Part shown: piece by piece, positions 50,699-59,515 of the stretch
Position numbering within the stretch: position 1 is the stretch's first letter
How the letters are laid out: each line of letters opens with the position of its first letter
Source: Dyadobacter sandarakinus
GTDB taxonomy: Bacteria > Bacteroidota > Bacteroidia > Cytophagales > Spirosomataceae
DNA: 64,000 bases
Reading direction: 5' to 3'
Assembly: GCF_016894445.1 (NCBI RefSeq)
Contig: NZ_CP056775.1
Coordinates: 3,660,001-3,724,000, forward strand
The notes under the pieces: model-generated
What the model was told of the DNA's origin: nothing
Seen by the model: only the letters and a program-made list of their open reading frames with translations
The model's database searches: none
Position numbers and translations under genes: made by a program

Positions 50699-51745
50699 TT
50701 ACTCTGCTTTCTTTTTGACGACTTCGCCCGGCATGATCACCGAATCCCAACCTGCGAGATCCGAAGGTTTTACATGTGCCTTGTATCCGCTGAAATTGAA
50801 GGTCGTAGGCTTGTAAGGTCCCACGAATGCAATGTCGTTGTCTGCCTTAATATTTTTCTCCATACCCATTCCCCAGAACATGGCATTGAGCGCCATTCTT
50901 CTGAAACCATCATTGAGCAGATCTTCGGCCGCACCGTGCGTGGTTACAAATGCACGTCCGGGTTTGCCGCCTTCTATCCGGTACTCCCTTGTCCATGCTA
51001 CCGGCAGGAGTTCTTTGGTCGGGTCGGGTTTGGAGTCGGAAGTCATGCCGTTCAGAACCTGTCCCCTGGCGATTACCGTACCTTTGGGCTCTGCCGTATA
51101 ACCTCCGGATTGCACCCATATGTCTTTGGCGCCGGTCATGACGGGGTTATTTGCCTGAGCAGGTTCAATCACGAGCTTGGAGGATTGCTTGTGGTTCGTA
51201 CCATAATGAGATACCCAGGTTTCACCCAGCACATATTCGCCAAAGCCGTCTTTCCAGGCTGTTTTCGGCCCTTTGTAGTCCCAGGTATAGTGCTCCCACT
51301 TAGGATCATTTTTAATCTCAAATGCATGCGTGGAAGTACGGAATGCCACGATTGGACCGCCTCTTTTTACATAATCATCAATATGCTGCATTTCCTGATC
51401 TTCAGGATGTGCAAACCGCATAAACATGACCAGCAAGTCTGCTTTTTTCAATATATCAAGTCCTTTCAGATTGGAGCTTCCCGGCAAAATGTAGCCTTCA
51501 TCATCCAGTGCATATACCACGGTACAGGTAAACCCGTAACGTTTGGCCATGATCCGCGCCAGGGCAGGCAGTGATTCTTCGCTCCGGTACTCATGGTCGG
51601 TAGCAATGAAAACAATGTTTTTGCCCACACCCGGACCTTTATCGCCTTTGTAAACAACGCGGTACCTGCTGTGATCATCTGCTTTGCTCGTCCACGACAG
51701 GAGCAGGACGCCGAACGCCAGTATGAGCTTGACTGAATGCTTCAT
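50699..51745 (-). CDS. ThuA-domain protein, exported
   Basis: A 348-residue protein with a signal peptide (MKHSVKLILAFGVLLLSWTSKA) and a ThuA (trehalose-utilisation, glutamine-amidotransferase-like) domain: 'NIVFIATDHEYRSEESLPALARIMAKRYGFTCTVVYA', 'LLVMFMRFAHPEDQEMQHIDDYVKRGGPIVAFRTSTHAF', 'VSHYGTNHKQSSKLV', 'AFVTTHGAAEDLLNDGFRRMALNAMFWGMG'. ThuA proteins accompany DUF1080 and Gfo/Idh enzymes in 3-keto-sugar loci. ATG 51745 is preferred; a GTG at 51778 would overlap the upstream stop by 4 bases. Confidence 0.87.
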   Translation of the reverse strand: MKHSVKLILAFGVLLLSWTSKADDHSRYRVVYKGDKGPGVGKNIVFIATDHEYRSEESLPALARIMAKRYGFTCTVVYALDDEGYILPGSSNLKGLDILKKADLLVMFMRFAHPEDQEMQHIDDYVKRGGPIVAFRTSTHAFEIKNDPKWEHYTWDYKGPKTAWKDGFGEYVLGETWVSHYGTNHKQSSKLVIEPAQANNPVMTGAKDIWVQSGGYTAEPKGTVIARGQVLNGMTSDSKPDPTKELLPVAWTREYRIEGGKPGRAFVTTHGAAEDLLNDGFRRMALNAMFWGMGMEKNIKADNDIAFVGPYKPTTFNFSGYKAHVKPSDLAGWDSVIMPGEVVKKKAE

Positions 51746-51774
51746 AAATCGGGTTGAAAAATTGGTGTGCATGT

Positions 51775-52626
51775 TCACAGGCCGTGTTTCAGGCTCATAT
51801 CACGGATAAAAGTGTATCCTTTTTCGGCTATGTCCCAAGGATCGGAAAACTCCCGCCACACACCGATTGCATTGGCAAATGCAGGGTCATTGCGCGAAAA
51901 TGCCTCGATGGTTAGCCAGCCTCCGTATCCTGCTGCTGCCAGGGACGAAAATGCATCGTTCCACAACACCTGCCCGTCGCCGGGTGTGCCGCGGTCGTTC
52001 TCGCTGATGTGTACATGGGCAAGTACCGGAGCGAGGGTCTGGATGGCAGTGCTGTATTTTTTTTCCTCAATGTTGGCGTGGTGTGTATCAAACATGGCCT
52101 GAACATGGGGATGGTCTGCGGCTTTCACCAGCTTGTGCAGCTGCACGGCTGTGTTGCAGAGGTAACATTCAAAGCGGTTCAGGGCTTCGAGCGCGAAGGT
52201 AATGCCTGCCTGGGCGGCATAGTCACCTGCAGCGTTCAGTACTTCTCCGGCCAATGCATACTCCCAGTCCTCAGCAGGCCGGTTTACAAAAATGGTATGG
52301 GCCGAATGAAAAGGTCCGCAAATGATCTTTGCATTCAGCTGGTGCGCGCGGTCCACGGCCCATTTGATTTTTTCCAAAGCTTTTTCCCGCACCTGCACCG
52401 ACTCACTGACGGGGTTTTCATCTTTTCCCAGCGTAACTACGGCAGTTGTTTCGAGCCCCAGATCCCGGGTAAAGCTGCCCATGCGCTGGTAAGGCTCAGC
52501 TTCCGGGGTACCCAGGTAAAATTCGACGCCATCATACCCAATGGTTTTCAGCCTTTCGACAATGGGAAAAACCTCGTCCGACACTGCTGCCGTCCATGCC
52601 AATACGTTGAATCCGATTTTGTTCAT
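51775..52626 (-). CDS. D-tagatose/D-psicose 3-epimerase-like TIM-barrel protein
   Basis: A 283-residue barrel. Ligand-like residues resemble ketose 3-epimerases: Glu in 'FALEALNRFECY', Asp and His in 'AMFDTHHANIEE', His and Arg in 'LAHVHISENDRGTPGDG', final Glu in 'WLTIEAFSR'. Such enzymes move protons at C3 of keto sugars, or isomerise hydroxypyruvate. It is the second gene of the operon after DUF1080, across a family B repeat. No signal peptide. Confidence 0.84.
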   Translation of the reverse strand: MNKIGFNVLAWTAAVSDEVFPIVERLKTIGYDGVEFYLGTPEAEPYQRMGSFTRDLGLETTAVVTLGKDENPVSESVQVREKALEKIKWAVDRAHQLNAKIICGPFHSAHTIFVNRPAEDWEYALAGEVLNAAGDYAAQAGITFALEALNRFECYLCNTAVQLHKLVKAADHPHVQAMFDTHHANIEEKKYSTAIQTLAPVLAHVHISENDRGTPGDGQVLWNDAFSSLAAAGYGGWLTIEAFSRNDPAFANAIGVWREFSDPWDIAEKGYTFIRDMSLKHGL

Positions 52627-52703
52627 AGTTGATGTAGGGCTGTCGGCTATCGGCAGCCGTTTTTTTCAAAACCGAAAGCTGACTGCTGATAGCCGACTGC
52701 CAG
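52627..52703. repeat. Interspersed inverted repeat, family B, copy 4
   Basis: Compact form filling the gap between DUF1080 and epimerase genes: left arm GGGCTGTCGGCTATCGGCAG, right arm CTGCTGATAGCCGACTGCC, separated by ~25 bases containing TTTTTTTC. The arms pair over about 19 bases with a few mismatches; on either strand the hairpin resembles an attenuator. Confidence 0.8.
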
Positions 52704-53468
52704 TTACTGTTTGATTCTCAAATCCTTGTACTCTACCTTCATAGGCGGACCCACATGTACCTGCACGCCCAGCTTGCCTTTTTTCGCACCATTGTAGGTA
52801 TCATTATCGGTAACATCGCTCATGAGCACATCATTGATATAATGCTGCAGGTGATTGCCGCGCACTACGAGGCGGAAGGTATTCCAGTCTTCACTTTTGA
52901 TGAGTGTTTTCAGCGAATCGGAACTACCGAGCGAGCCGGTTACCTCAAAGCCTGTCCAGGCATTGTTCTTCACATTGGCGCGGATTGCGTCAGGCGTTTT
53001 GTCACCTGTATATTCTTTGATTACCGTTTTCTGCCCGCGGTAAGCAAGGGTTGTCCGTTTCCTTTCCTCATAGTTCTGGCCGGTATAGTTGTTTTTACCG
53101 TCAATGTCTGCCTGGTAGCCTTTCAGGGCATAGGGAACATCGGTCAGCTGCTCGCTGCGGTAGTTAATGCCGGAGTTGCCGTCTTTGGCAATTTTGAAAG
53201 ATCCCCTGAGCTCGAAATCACCGGGCTCACCACCCTGCCAGATAATGAAACTATTGGTTTTAAGAAGGGTTTCGGGGGTGATCTGCCCTACCAGACTGCC
53301 ATTTTCGACTTTCCAGTACTTGGGATCCCCATCCCAGCCTTTGAGCGTCTTACCGTCGAAAATACTTACAAATCCTTTTTCACTCTTCTGGGCATTGACG
53401 TGCGATGGTGTAGCGAAAGTCAGGCTTAGGGCCAGCAGCATGCCGGCGGGTATTATTCTGCAATTCAT
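52704..53468 (-). CDS. DUF1080 (3-keto-disaccharide hydrolase-type) protein, exported
   Basis: A 254-residue protein with a signal peptide (PAGMLLALSLTFATPSHVNAQ) and a concanavalin-like DUF1080 fold: 'GFVSIFDGKTLKGWDGDPKYWKVENGSLVGQ', 'DFELRGSFKIAKDGNSGINYRSEQ', 'GYQADIDGKNNYTGQNYEER', 'WNTFRLVVRGNHLQHYINDVLMSDVTD', 'GKLGVQVHVGPPMKVEYKDLRIK'. Members hydrolyse 3-keto-glycosides formed by Gfo/Idh dehydrogenases in the periplasm. ATG 53468 opens the signal peptide. Probably the first gene of the catabolic operon. Confidence 0.88.
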   Translation of the reverse strand: MNCRIIPAGMLLALSLTFATPSHVNAQKSEKGFVSIFDGKTLKGWDGDPKYWKVENGSLVGQITPETLLKTNSFIIWQGGEPGDFELRGSFKIAKDGNSGINYRSEQLTDVPYALKGYQADIDGKNNYTGQNYEERKRTTLAYRGQKTVIKEYTGDKTPDAIRANVKNNAWTGFEVTGSLGSSDSLKTLIKSEDWNTFRLVVRGNHLQHYINDVLMSDVTDNDTYNGAKKGKLGVQVHVGPPMKVEYKDLRIKQ

Positions 53469-53676
53469 TTGAGCGGTATTTACAGGTTTAGTGACTTTTG
53501 ACAAAAAGGTTTCCCTTACAACAAGCGGGACTTTTCAGCTTAATACTCTCGAAAAAGATGAAAATAATATCCAAAAATTCCTAAAAATATCCGGGCGACT
53601 GTCCTGTACTTGCCTGCCGGTACAATAAAATGATTTTCATGTAAACAGAAAAGATCAGCCACGCGGGGCATGAAAA

Positions 53677-53702
53677 AAGCGCAGAACATCCGTTCTGCGC
53701 TT
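53677..53702 (-). terminator. Terminator of the fasciclin gene
   Basis: AAGCGCAGAAC (53677-53687), loop ATCC, GTTCTGCGCTT (53692-53702): 11 perfect pairs. On the minus strand a T run follows. It separates the fasciclin gene from the catabolic operon. Confidence 0.85.
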
Positions 53703-53748
53703 CATCTTCTGAGCTCCCGCTCCACGTCCATTCCTGCACACTAAATCA

Positions 53749-54306
53749 TTATGGCATCAGCACTTTGTCAATCACGTGGATCACGCCGTTCGACTGGTAC
53801 ACGTCTGCAGTTGTCACCTTCGCCATATTTCCTTTTGAATCCGTTACGATCAGGTCTTTGCCTTTCATTGAGAAAGTAAGCTCCTCACCCTGAACAGTTT
53901 TGGCCATTGCTTTACCGTTGCCGTCCTTGATCATTTTTGCAACGGATTTGGAATCCACTTTACCCGGGATCACGTGGTAAGTAAGTACCGAGCTAAGCGT
54001 CGACTTGTTTTCAGGTTTCAGCAGATTGTCCACGGTACCGGCAGGCAGTGCATCAAATGCCGAGTTCACCGGAGCGAACACTGTGAACGGACCTGTTCCC
54101 GAAAGTGTCTCCACAAGGCCGGCAGCTTTTACGGCTGCTACGAGCGTAGTGTGGTCTTTGGAATTTACGGCATTTTCAATAATGTTTTTAGAGGGGTACA
54201 TCGCTGCTCCGCCTACCATTACTGTCTTTTCTTTCTGTGCAAATGCACTTACGGTCAACAACATAGCCGCAACCAGTAAACCTTTGAATTTCATCGTCGT
54301 TTTCAT
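53749..54306 (-). CDS. Fasciclin-domain secreted protein
   Basis: A 185-residue protein with a signal peptide (MKFKGLLVAAMLLTVSAFAQ) and one FAS1 domain: 'NIIENAVNSKDHTTLVAAVKAAGLVETLSGTGPFTVFAPVNSAFDALP' (H1 motif TVFAP), 'LLKPENKSTLSSVLTYHVIPG' (YH motif) and 'VYQSNGVIHVIDKVLMP' (H2 motif). FAS1 domains mediate surface adhesion. Start may be 54306 or the Met four codons later. Confidence 0.92.
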   Translation of the reverse strand: MKTTMKFKGLLVAAMLLTVSAFAQKEKTVMVGGAAMYPSKNIIENAVNSKDHTTLVAAVKAAGLVETLSGTGPFTVFAPVNSAFDALPAGTVDNLLKPENKSTLSSVLTYHVIPGKVDSKSVAKMIKDGNGKAMAKTVQGEELTFSMKGKDLIVTDSKGNMAKVTTADVYQSNGVIHVIDKVLMP

Positions 54307-54425
54307 ATCCGGATTTAAATTTGTCCTGTGTTCCGATATACGCCGCTGAATTTCGCTTTGGATTGATCCGCAAAAAATAAATGCTGAAAACCCCCAATCA
54401 GACCCTGAGAGATGGTTTATTTTTT

Positions 54426-55571
54426 TCAGGGTAAAGGATCTCCCGGTGTCTTTTTACGGGGATCAAATACAGCTACCCCTACCCGGGAGTCTGCACAGCC
54501 ATAGTAGAGCAGCCATTTTTCTTTGAAATAAACCATTCCTTCAATAAAGACAGTGCCTGCCGCATACTGTCCGCTCTTTTCAAAACTTTCCATCGGCCTG
54601 AAAAAAGGAACGTCCATGCGGGCGAGTAGTTTGGTAGGGTCATTTTTGTCAAACAATACCTGCCCCGCACAGTAGCTGTTGGGTGTAAACCGCTTATCGC
54701 CATCCTCGCCTTTGTCGTTCTTGCCATTGTACATCAGCACAATCCCTTTGTCGGTCAGGATCGCAGGCGGGCCGCACTCGGTAAGGTTACTGTCAAAAAA
54801 ACCTTTACGGGGCGAAATGAGGTTGATCAGCTCTCCTTTGGCATCCACTACCGGCTCCCAGTTGGTCAGGTCCGTGGAGGTTGCCACATTTACATGGTTT
54901 TCACCAAAGTACAGCCAGTACTTGCCATTGATCCGGGCAAGTACCTGTTTTCCATTGACAAGCTTCGTCACCATTGACCCCGATTTGGTCCAGATCTGGT
55001 TGAATTTTCCATTGTAAGCCTTTTTAAAAGCCGGGCCTGTTTTCTCCCAATGCACCAGATCGCGGGAAGTTGCCACACCAAGACGTGCCTTATCCTGGTT
55101 CCACTGGGTGTAGATGATGACATAAAGCCCATCCTCCGTCACGGCAAGGCGCGGGTCCTCGCAGCCACCGGGCCATTCATTGCTTTTCTGGCTATCATCA
55201 GCCGGGTACAGCACCGGCTCTTTCCGCCTTTTGAAATGAAATCCGTCCTCACTTTCAGCATAGCCTAGGCGCGAGGTACGCTTGCCGATTGCCTTGCCGG
55301 CTTTATCCTCGGCGCGGTACAGTACAACGACCTTTCCATCCTTGATGGTCGCAGCGGGGTTGAAGGTATCATTAGATTCCCAGTCGACCTGCTTCTGGTT
55401 CATCGGGCAAAAAAAAGTAGATGTACTGTCGGGTGAGATCACCGGATTGAGCCCCGCAGGCCTCACAAATCCGCCGAATGCCCAGTCCGGGAGCTTGTTG
55501 ACAGTTTGGGCAGCCGCCATGCGGGAGAGCATTACAGTGAAGAAGGCCAGCAGCAATATCTGTTTTTTCAT
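54426..55571 (-). CDS. Glycoside hydrolase family 130-like phosphorylase/hydrolase, exported
   Basis: A 381-residue protein with a signal peptide (QILLLAFFTVMLSRMAAAQ) and a five-bladed propeller of GH130 type: 'FNPAATIKDGKVVVLYRAEDKAG', 'SRLGYAESEDGFHF', 'GGCEDPRLAVTEDGLYVIIYTQWNQ' (general-acid Asp region), 'YWLYFGENHVNVATSTDLTNWE', 'LTECGPPAILTDKGIVLMYNGKN'. The family cleaves or phosphorolyses beta-mannosides; the exported form suggests hydrolysis in the periplasm. ATG 55571 starts the signal peptide. Confidence 0.87.
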   Translation of the reverse strand: MKKQILLLAFFTVMLSRMAAAQTVNKLPDWAFGGFVRPAGLNPVISPDSTSTFFCPMNQKQVDWESNDTFNPAATIKDGKVVVLYRAEDKAGKAIGKRTSRLGYAESEDGFHFKRRKEPVLYPADDSQKSNEWPGGCEDPRLAVTEDGLYVIIYTQWNQDKARLGVATSRDLVHWEKTGPAFKKAYNGKFNQIWTKSGSMVTKLVNGKQVLARINGKYWLYFGENHVNVATSTDLTNWEPVVDAKGELINLISPRKGFFDSNLTECGPPAILTDKGIVLMYNGKNDKGEDGDKRFTPNSYCAGQVLFDKNDPTKLLARMDVPFFRPMESFEKSGQYAAGTVFIEGMVYFKEKWLLYYGCADSRVGVAVFDPRKKTPGDPLP

Positions 55572-55596
55572 AAATTTTCTGAGATGTTTTAAAACC

Positions 55597-55604
55597 CAAA
55601 TATA
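55597..55604 (-). promoter_or_regulatory. Candidate -7 box of the GH130 gene
   Basis: Reads TATATTTG on the minus strand (perfect TAnnTTTG), 26 bases before the GH130 ATG. No exact -33 TTG at 19 bases was seen. Confidence 0.4.
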
Positions 55605-55659
55605 GGATTTTGTCACTGGTATGGCATATCTGTATCATTTACAGGAATACGGTGGTACC

Positions 55660-55693
55660 AAAAAGCCCAACCTGCATGCAGGTCGGGCTTTTT
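55660..55693 (-). terminator. Terminator of the yceI-like gene
   Basis: AAAAAGCCC-A-ACCTGCATGCAGGT-C-GGGCTTTTT: long near-perfect hairpin with flanking A and T runs, 20 bases after the YceI stop. Confidence 0.85.
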
Positions 55694-55712
55694 AATCCAG
55701 TGTCTCTACTTC

Positions 55713-56318
55713 TTACTTGTTTGCTACCAGGTTCACATCCAGCGTAAAGTCATTGTCAATAGCCTTATCTCCCAGGTTTTCAAAAAAGTTGGTAGACCGG
55801 AACTTAATATCATACTTGGTGCGGTCGACCGTAACTTTTGCATTAGCCACCACTTTCTTGGCATCAGCCTTCACCGTAGCGGGAAACTTAACTTCCTCGG
55901 TAATGCCTTTGATCGTCAGTTTACCCGTCACATCGTAAGCATTGGCACCTTTGGGTGTCACAGAAGTGATCACGAGCTTAGCCTGCGGGTGCTTTTCAAC
56001 GGAAAAGAAATCATCACTTTTCAGGTGACCGGTCAGTTTTCCATTCATTTCCTTGTCGGTAAGATCGGTAACTACCAGTGATTTCACATCCACTACAAAG
56101 TTTCCTCCTTTCAGCTTGTCATTGTCCACGATCAGCGAACCGCTTTCCAGGGGTACGGTACCGGCATGCGTGCCTGTCACCTTTTTGGCACCCCAGGTAA
56201 CCGTGCTGCTTTTCGTGTCAACCGGCAGGGTCTTGTCAGCGGCGGCCTTTCCCGGGCCAGCAATTGCGGCTACATTGAAGAACAAGGCTGCAACCGAGTA
56301 AACGAACATTTTTTTCAT
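55713..56318 (-). CDS. YceI-family periplasmic protein
   Basis: A 201-residue protein with a signal peptide (FVYSVAALFFNVAAIAG) and a YceI lipocalin-like barrel: 'VDTKSSTVTWGAKKVTGTHAGTVPLESGSLIVDNDKLKGGNFVVDVKSLVV', 'LTGHLKSDDFFSVEKHPQAKLVITSV', 'VTGKLTIKGITEEVKFPATV', 'VDRTKYDIKFRSTNFFENLGDKAIDNDFTLDVNLV'. Members bind isoprenoid-like lipids; the physiological role here is unknown. ATG 56318 begins the signal. Confidence 0.93.
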   Translation of the reverse strand: MKKMFVYSVAALFFNVAAIAGPGKAAADKTLPVDTKSSTVTWGAKKVTGTHAGTVPLESGSLIVDNDKLKGGNFVVDVKSLVVTDLTDKEMNGKLTGHLKSDDFFSVEKHPQAKLVITSVTPKGANAYDVTGKLTIKGITEEVKFPATVKADAKKVVANAKVTVDRTKYDIKFRSTNFFENLGDKAIDNDFTLDVNLVANK

Positions 56319-56373
56319 AATCCTGTATTGATTTAAGTGAAACAATTACGCTGAAAATGAATAACAACCTGGT

Positions 56374-56931
56374 TCAGAAGCTTGCTGCGGGTGTAACACT
56401 GCCCAGCTTTTGCAGGATCTCCTTGCCCTCGGGCCAGTCACCCAACCCTGAAACGGCGTTGATATGCCCTTTTTTACCAAGATTAATAAACTCGCTTCCC
56501 CAATGATCTGCAAAATGCTTCGACCGGCTGAGGGTAGCATAACGGTCATTGGTACTTGCGACGACAATGCTTTTGAAAGGTAACGTTTTAAGCGGAATCG
56601 GTGAAAAACCAACCACAAAACTTAACCGCTTCGACTGTTCCGCATCGGCAGGAGCTACCAGCAATGCACCGACTACCTGCCCGGGCGCATATTCCTGCGC
56701 CCAGTGTGCCACAGTAATGCAGCCCATACTATGCGCCACAAGTACTGTTGGCTGTGCAAGTTCTGCTACCTGCTTTTGCAGCTGGCCAACCCAGTCGTCT
56801 TTGACGGGCCAATCCCAGTTATGCTGCTGCACACGGCTGAAAGTATCAGGGTAATGCTTTTCCCAGATGGTCTGCCAATGCTGCGGGCCTGAGCTTGCGA
56901 GTCCGGGTACGGTTAAAAAGTGCACGTTCAT
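56374..56931 (-). CDS. RBBP9/YdeN-family alpha/beta-hydrolase
   Basis: A 185-residue cytoplasmic serine hydrolase: 'VHFLTVPGLASSGPQHWQTIWEKHYPDTFSRVQQHNWDWP', nucleophile elbow 'VLVAHSMGCITVAHWA' (Ser), acid Asp in 'VVASTNDRYATLSRS' and His in 'NLGKKGHINAVSGLGDWPEG'. Biological substrates of the family are poorly known. It starts 21 bases after the formylglycine-generating-enzyme gene and is likely in that operon. Confidence 0.9.
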   Translation of the reverse strand: MNVHFLTVPGLASSGPQHWQTIWEKHYPDTFSRVQQHNWDWPVKDDWVGQLQKQVAELAQPTVLVAHSMGCITVAHWAQEYAPGQVVGALLVAPADAEQSKRLSFVVGFSPIPLKTLPFKSIVVASTNDRYATLSRSKHFADHWGSEFINLGKKGHINAVSGLGDWPEGKEILQKLGSVTPAASF

Positions 56932-56952
56932 GATGCTTAAAGATAGCGGCAA

Positions 56953-58041
56953 TCATTTTTTATCCATTACACAACGAAAGCCAAGATTGTTGCTGCCGCT
57001 GGTTACTTCGCCTTTTCCGCGGCTGCCTGCCTTGTAACGAATGCAATAATCGTCACTGCACAGGAAAGATCCTCCACGCTGTACGCGCTTTACGGCACCG
57101 GGCTCGTCCGGGTCATAGCTGTCCGAGGGACCTTTTGGGTTTGCACCAGGGCTTTTGGCATAATAGTCCGGTCGGTAAAGATCTTCGCACCATTCCCACA
57201 CATTACCGTCCAGATCGTACAAACCATATGGATTGGCCGGAAAGGATTTGACGGGTGCGGCGGTAAGGTAGCCGTCTTCCCGCGTGTTTTTATCAGGAAA
57301 ACTGCCCTGGTAAATATTGGCTACCCATTTATTGCCGGGTTTGAGCTCATCGCCCCAGTAGTAAGTATGATTGCCTTTGCCGCCCTGGGCTGCAAACTCC
57401 CACTCCGCTTCGGTAGGAAGCCGCTTGCCCGCCCAGGAGGCATAGGCAGCAGCATCTTCGTATGACACGTGTGTTACGGGAAAATTTTCACGGCCTTTGA
57501 TGGAGCTCGTCGGCCCCTCAGGGTGCGACCAGCTGGCTCCGGGCACATAATTCCACCATTGCAGCGGATTGTCGAGCGAAACAGGTGTAGTGGTAGGCGT
57601 AAACACTGCCGAGCCGGGTACCAGCTTGTCGGCCGGGACGCCCGGATAATCGGCCGGGTTCAGTGGACGCTCAGCAATGGTTTTGTAATTAGTAGCTTTT
57701 ACAAATGCCGCAAATTCGGCATTGGTGACCTCGTGCTCGTCCATAAAAAAACCGCCTACGGTTACATTGTGCAACGGGCGCGAATCGGGAAATTCGTCTG
57801 CACCCATCAGAAACCGGCCGCCATTGATCCAGACCATACCGGTAGTATCGTCTTTTTTGCCCGGCTCAAAGCTCGCATTGCGGATGGCCGCCGCACGGGA
57901 TGGCATGCCGTCGGCCATGCACATGGCCAGGCTGTCGGCTGTTTTTTGCTCAGCGGTCTGTTTTTTTTCACAAGCCAGCAGGGCTGCTCCGGCCAGTACG
58001 CACACCAGTGCACGCTTTATTTTATTTTGATAAAAACTCAT
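56953..58041 (-). CDS. Formylglycine-generating enzyme (SUMF1 family), lipoprotein
   Basis: A 362-residue protein with a lipoprotein signal (ALVCVLAGAALLACEKK), a short linker, then a full FGE-sulfatase domain: 'VWINGGRFLMGADEFPDSRPLHNVTVGGFFMDEHEVTNAEFAAFVKAT', 'WAGKRLPTEAEWEFAAQGG', 'YGLYDLDGNVWEWCEDLY', and 'QRGGSFLCSDDYCIRYKAGSRG'. The last segment keeps Cys328 and Cys333, equivalent to the two copper-binding catalytic cysteines of aerobic FGE. It would convert the sulfatase active-site cysteine to formylglycine. Its predicted export is unusual. ATGA overlap with the gene upstream; two genes from the sulfatase. Confidence 0.87.
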   Translation of the reverse strand: MSFYQNKIKRALVCVLAGAALLACEKKQTAEQKTADSLAMCMADGMPSRAAAIRNASFEPGKKDDTTGMVWINGGRFLMGADEFPDSRPLHNVTVGGFFMDEHEVTNAEFAAFVKATNYKTIAERPLNPADYPGVPADKLVPGSAVFTPTTTPVSLDNPLQWWNYVPGASWSHPEGPTSSIKGRENFPVTHVSYEDAAAYASWAGKRLPTEAEWEFAAQGGKGNHTYYWGDELKPGNKWVANIYQGSFPDKNTREDGYLTAAPVKSFPANPYGLYDLDGNVWEWCEDLYRPDYYAKSPGANPKGPSDSYDPDEPGAVKRVQRGGSFLCSDDYCIRYKAGSRGKGEVTSGSNNLGFRCVMDKK

Positions 58042-59501
58042 ATCATTAAACTATTGACGATAGCGTCGCTGCTATTGATTTTGAAAACATCCTTTAACGC
58101 CTGCTTCGCTGCATGGTAGCCGCACATTCCGTGCACGCCTCCCCCGGGCGGTGTCGCCGATGAGCACAGAAAAATGTCAGGTGCCGAGGTGCGGTAAGGT
58201 GAAAACTGCATGAGCGGCCGCGTATATAACTGAAAAATATCCTGCAAACCTCCGTTGATATCACCACCGATATAATTGGGATTGTACTGTTCCAATGCAG
58301 CGGTGTTCATGGTATGGCGGTCGATGATCAGGTCCCTGAAACCGGGCGCAAACCGTTCCACCTGACTTTCTATTGCCGTGGTCATATCTCGGGTAGAGCC
58401 ATGCGGCACGTGGCAGTATGCCCAGGCCGTGTGGCGGGCATCAGGTGTCCGCGACGGATCAAAGACGCTGCTTTGTGTATAGAGTACAAAGGGTTTGTCT
58501 GCTTCCTGACCCCGAAATGCACTTTTTTCGTATTGTGCGATTTCCTCTAAAGTATTGCCAAGATGCACGGTACCAGCCCTGCGACACTCCTGAGCTTCAA
58601 AGGGAGCGGGAGCTTCCAGCGCCCAGTCTATCTTGAAAGTACCCATCCCGTAACGGTAGCGCTGCAGCCGGCTCCGGTAAAAACTACCCAAACGATCGCC
58701 GGCCAGGCTCAGCAACTGGCGGGGCGTAACATCCAGCAGCACCACGTTCGCTGACGGAAGTTCCCGCAGATCGGTTACCATGTGGCCGGTTTCAATGGTT
58801 CCGCCCAAAGATTTAAAATAAGCAGCCATCGCATCCGCTATGGACTGACTTCCTCCTGCGGCTACCGGCCAGCCTCCCAGATGAGCAGTTGCCATGAGCA
58901 TCAGGGCAAAGGCCGATGTTGCGACATTTTGCAGCGGCTGCATGGCATGTGCGGCCATTCCGGCCCACAAACCGCGGGCTTCTGCCGTCACAAATTTTTC
59001 ACCCGCAGATAATGCAGACGGCAGGGCTTTCAAACCAAACCTGAGCAGGTCAGCAAGATTGCCTTTTAACGAAAATGGTCCGAGCAGCTGGGGAAGCAAG
59101 CCCGGTAGCATGTCCACAACGGGCTGCATCAATGCGGTGTACCGGTCAGCATCCCTGCCGAGCCTCGCTGCAGTGGCGGCCACTGTACCATCAAGGACAG
59201 CAGCCCCGCCATGTTCAAACGGATGCGCAGCGGAAAGGCCGGGCCGGATCATCTTCAGCCCGAAATCCTGTAAAGGGAGCGACCGGAAAAACGGGGACAG
59301 CTGCACGAACGGATGGATAGCCGAGCAAACATCATGGACAAAACCCGGCAATGTAAGTTCCAGCGAGCGCATGCCGCCGCCGATGGTTTCTTTTCCTTCC
59401 ACAATCAGTACCGACAAGCCGGCGCGCTGCATGGTAATGCCAGCCGCAAGCCCGTTCGGGCCTGAGCCTACCACCACCGCGTCGAATTTTGTCTGCCGCA
59501 C
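58038..59501 (-). CDS. FAD-dependent oxidoreductase (phytoene-desaturase-like)
   Basis: A 487-residue flavoprotein: N-terminal dinucleotide motif 'FDAVVVGSGPNGLAAGITMQRAGLSVLIVEGKETIGGGMRS', and the C-terminal family motif 'FLCSSATPPGGGVHGMCGYHAA'. Relatives are carotenoid desaturase/isomerase-like proteins of unproven function. It lies 14 bases after the sulfatase gene and overlaps the FGE gene by 4 bases, so all three are one operon; a link between the flavoprotein and sulfatase chemistry is not evident. Confidence 0.85.
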   Translation of the reverse strand: MRQTKFDAVVVGSGPNGLAAGITMQRAGLSVLIVEGKETIGGGMRSLELTLPGFVHDVCSAIHPFVQLSPFFRSLPLQDFGLKMIRPGLSAAHPFEHGGAAVLDGTVAATAARLGRDADRYTALMQPVVDMLPGLLPQLLGPFSLKGNLADLLRFGLKALPSALSAGEKFVTAEARGLWAGMAAHAMQPLQNVATSAFALMLMATAHLGGWPVAAGGSQSIADAMAAYFKSLGGTIETGHMVTDLRELPSANVVLLDVTPRQLLSLAGDRLGSFYRSRLQRYRYGMGTFKIDWALEAPAPFEAQECRRAGTVHLGNTLEEIAQYEKSAFRGQEADKPFVLYTQSSVFDPSRTPDARHTAWAYCHVPHGSTRDMTTAIESQVERFAPGFRDLIIDRHTMNTAALEQYNPNYIGGDINGGLQDIFQLYTRPLMQFSPYRTSAPDIFLCSSATPPGGGVHGMCGYHAAKQALKDVFKINSSDAIVNSLMI

Positions 59502-59515
59502 TTTTTCAGAAATGG

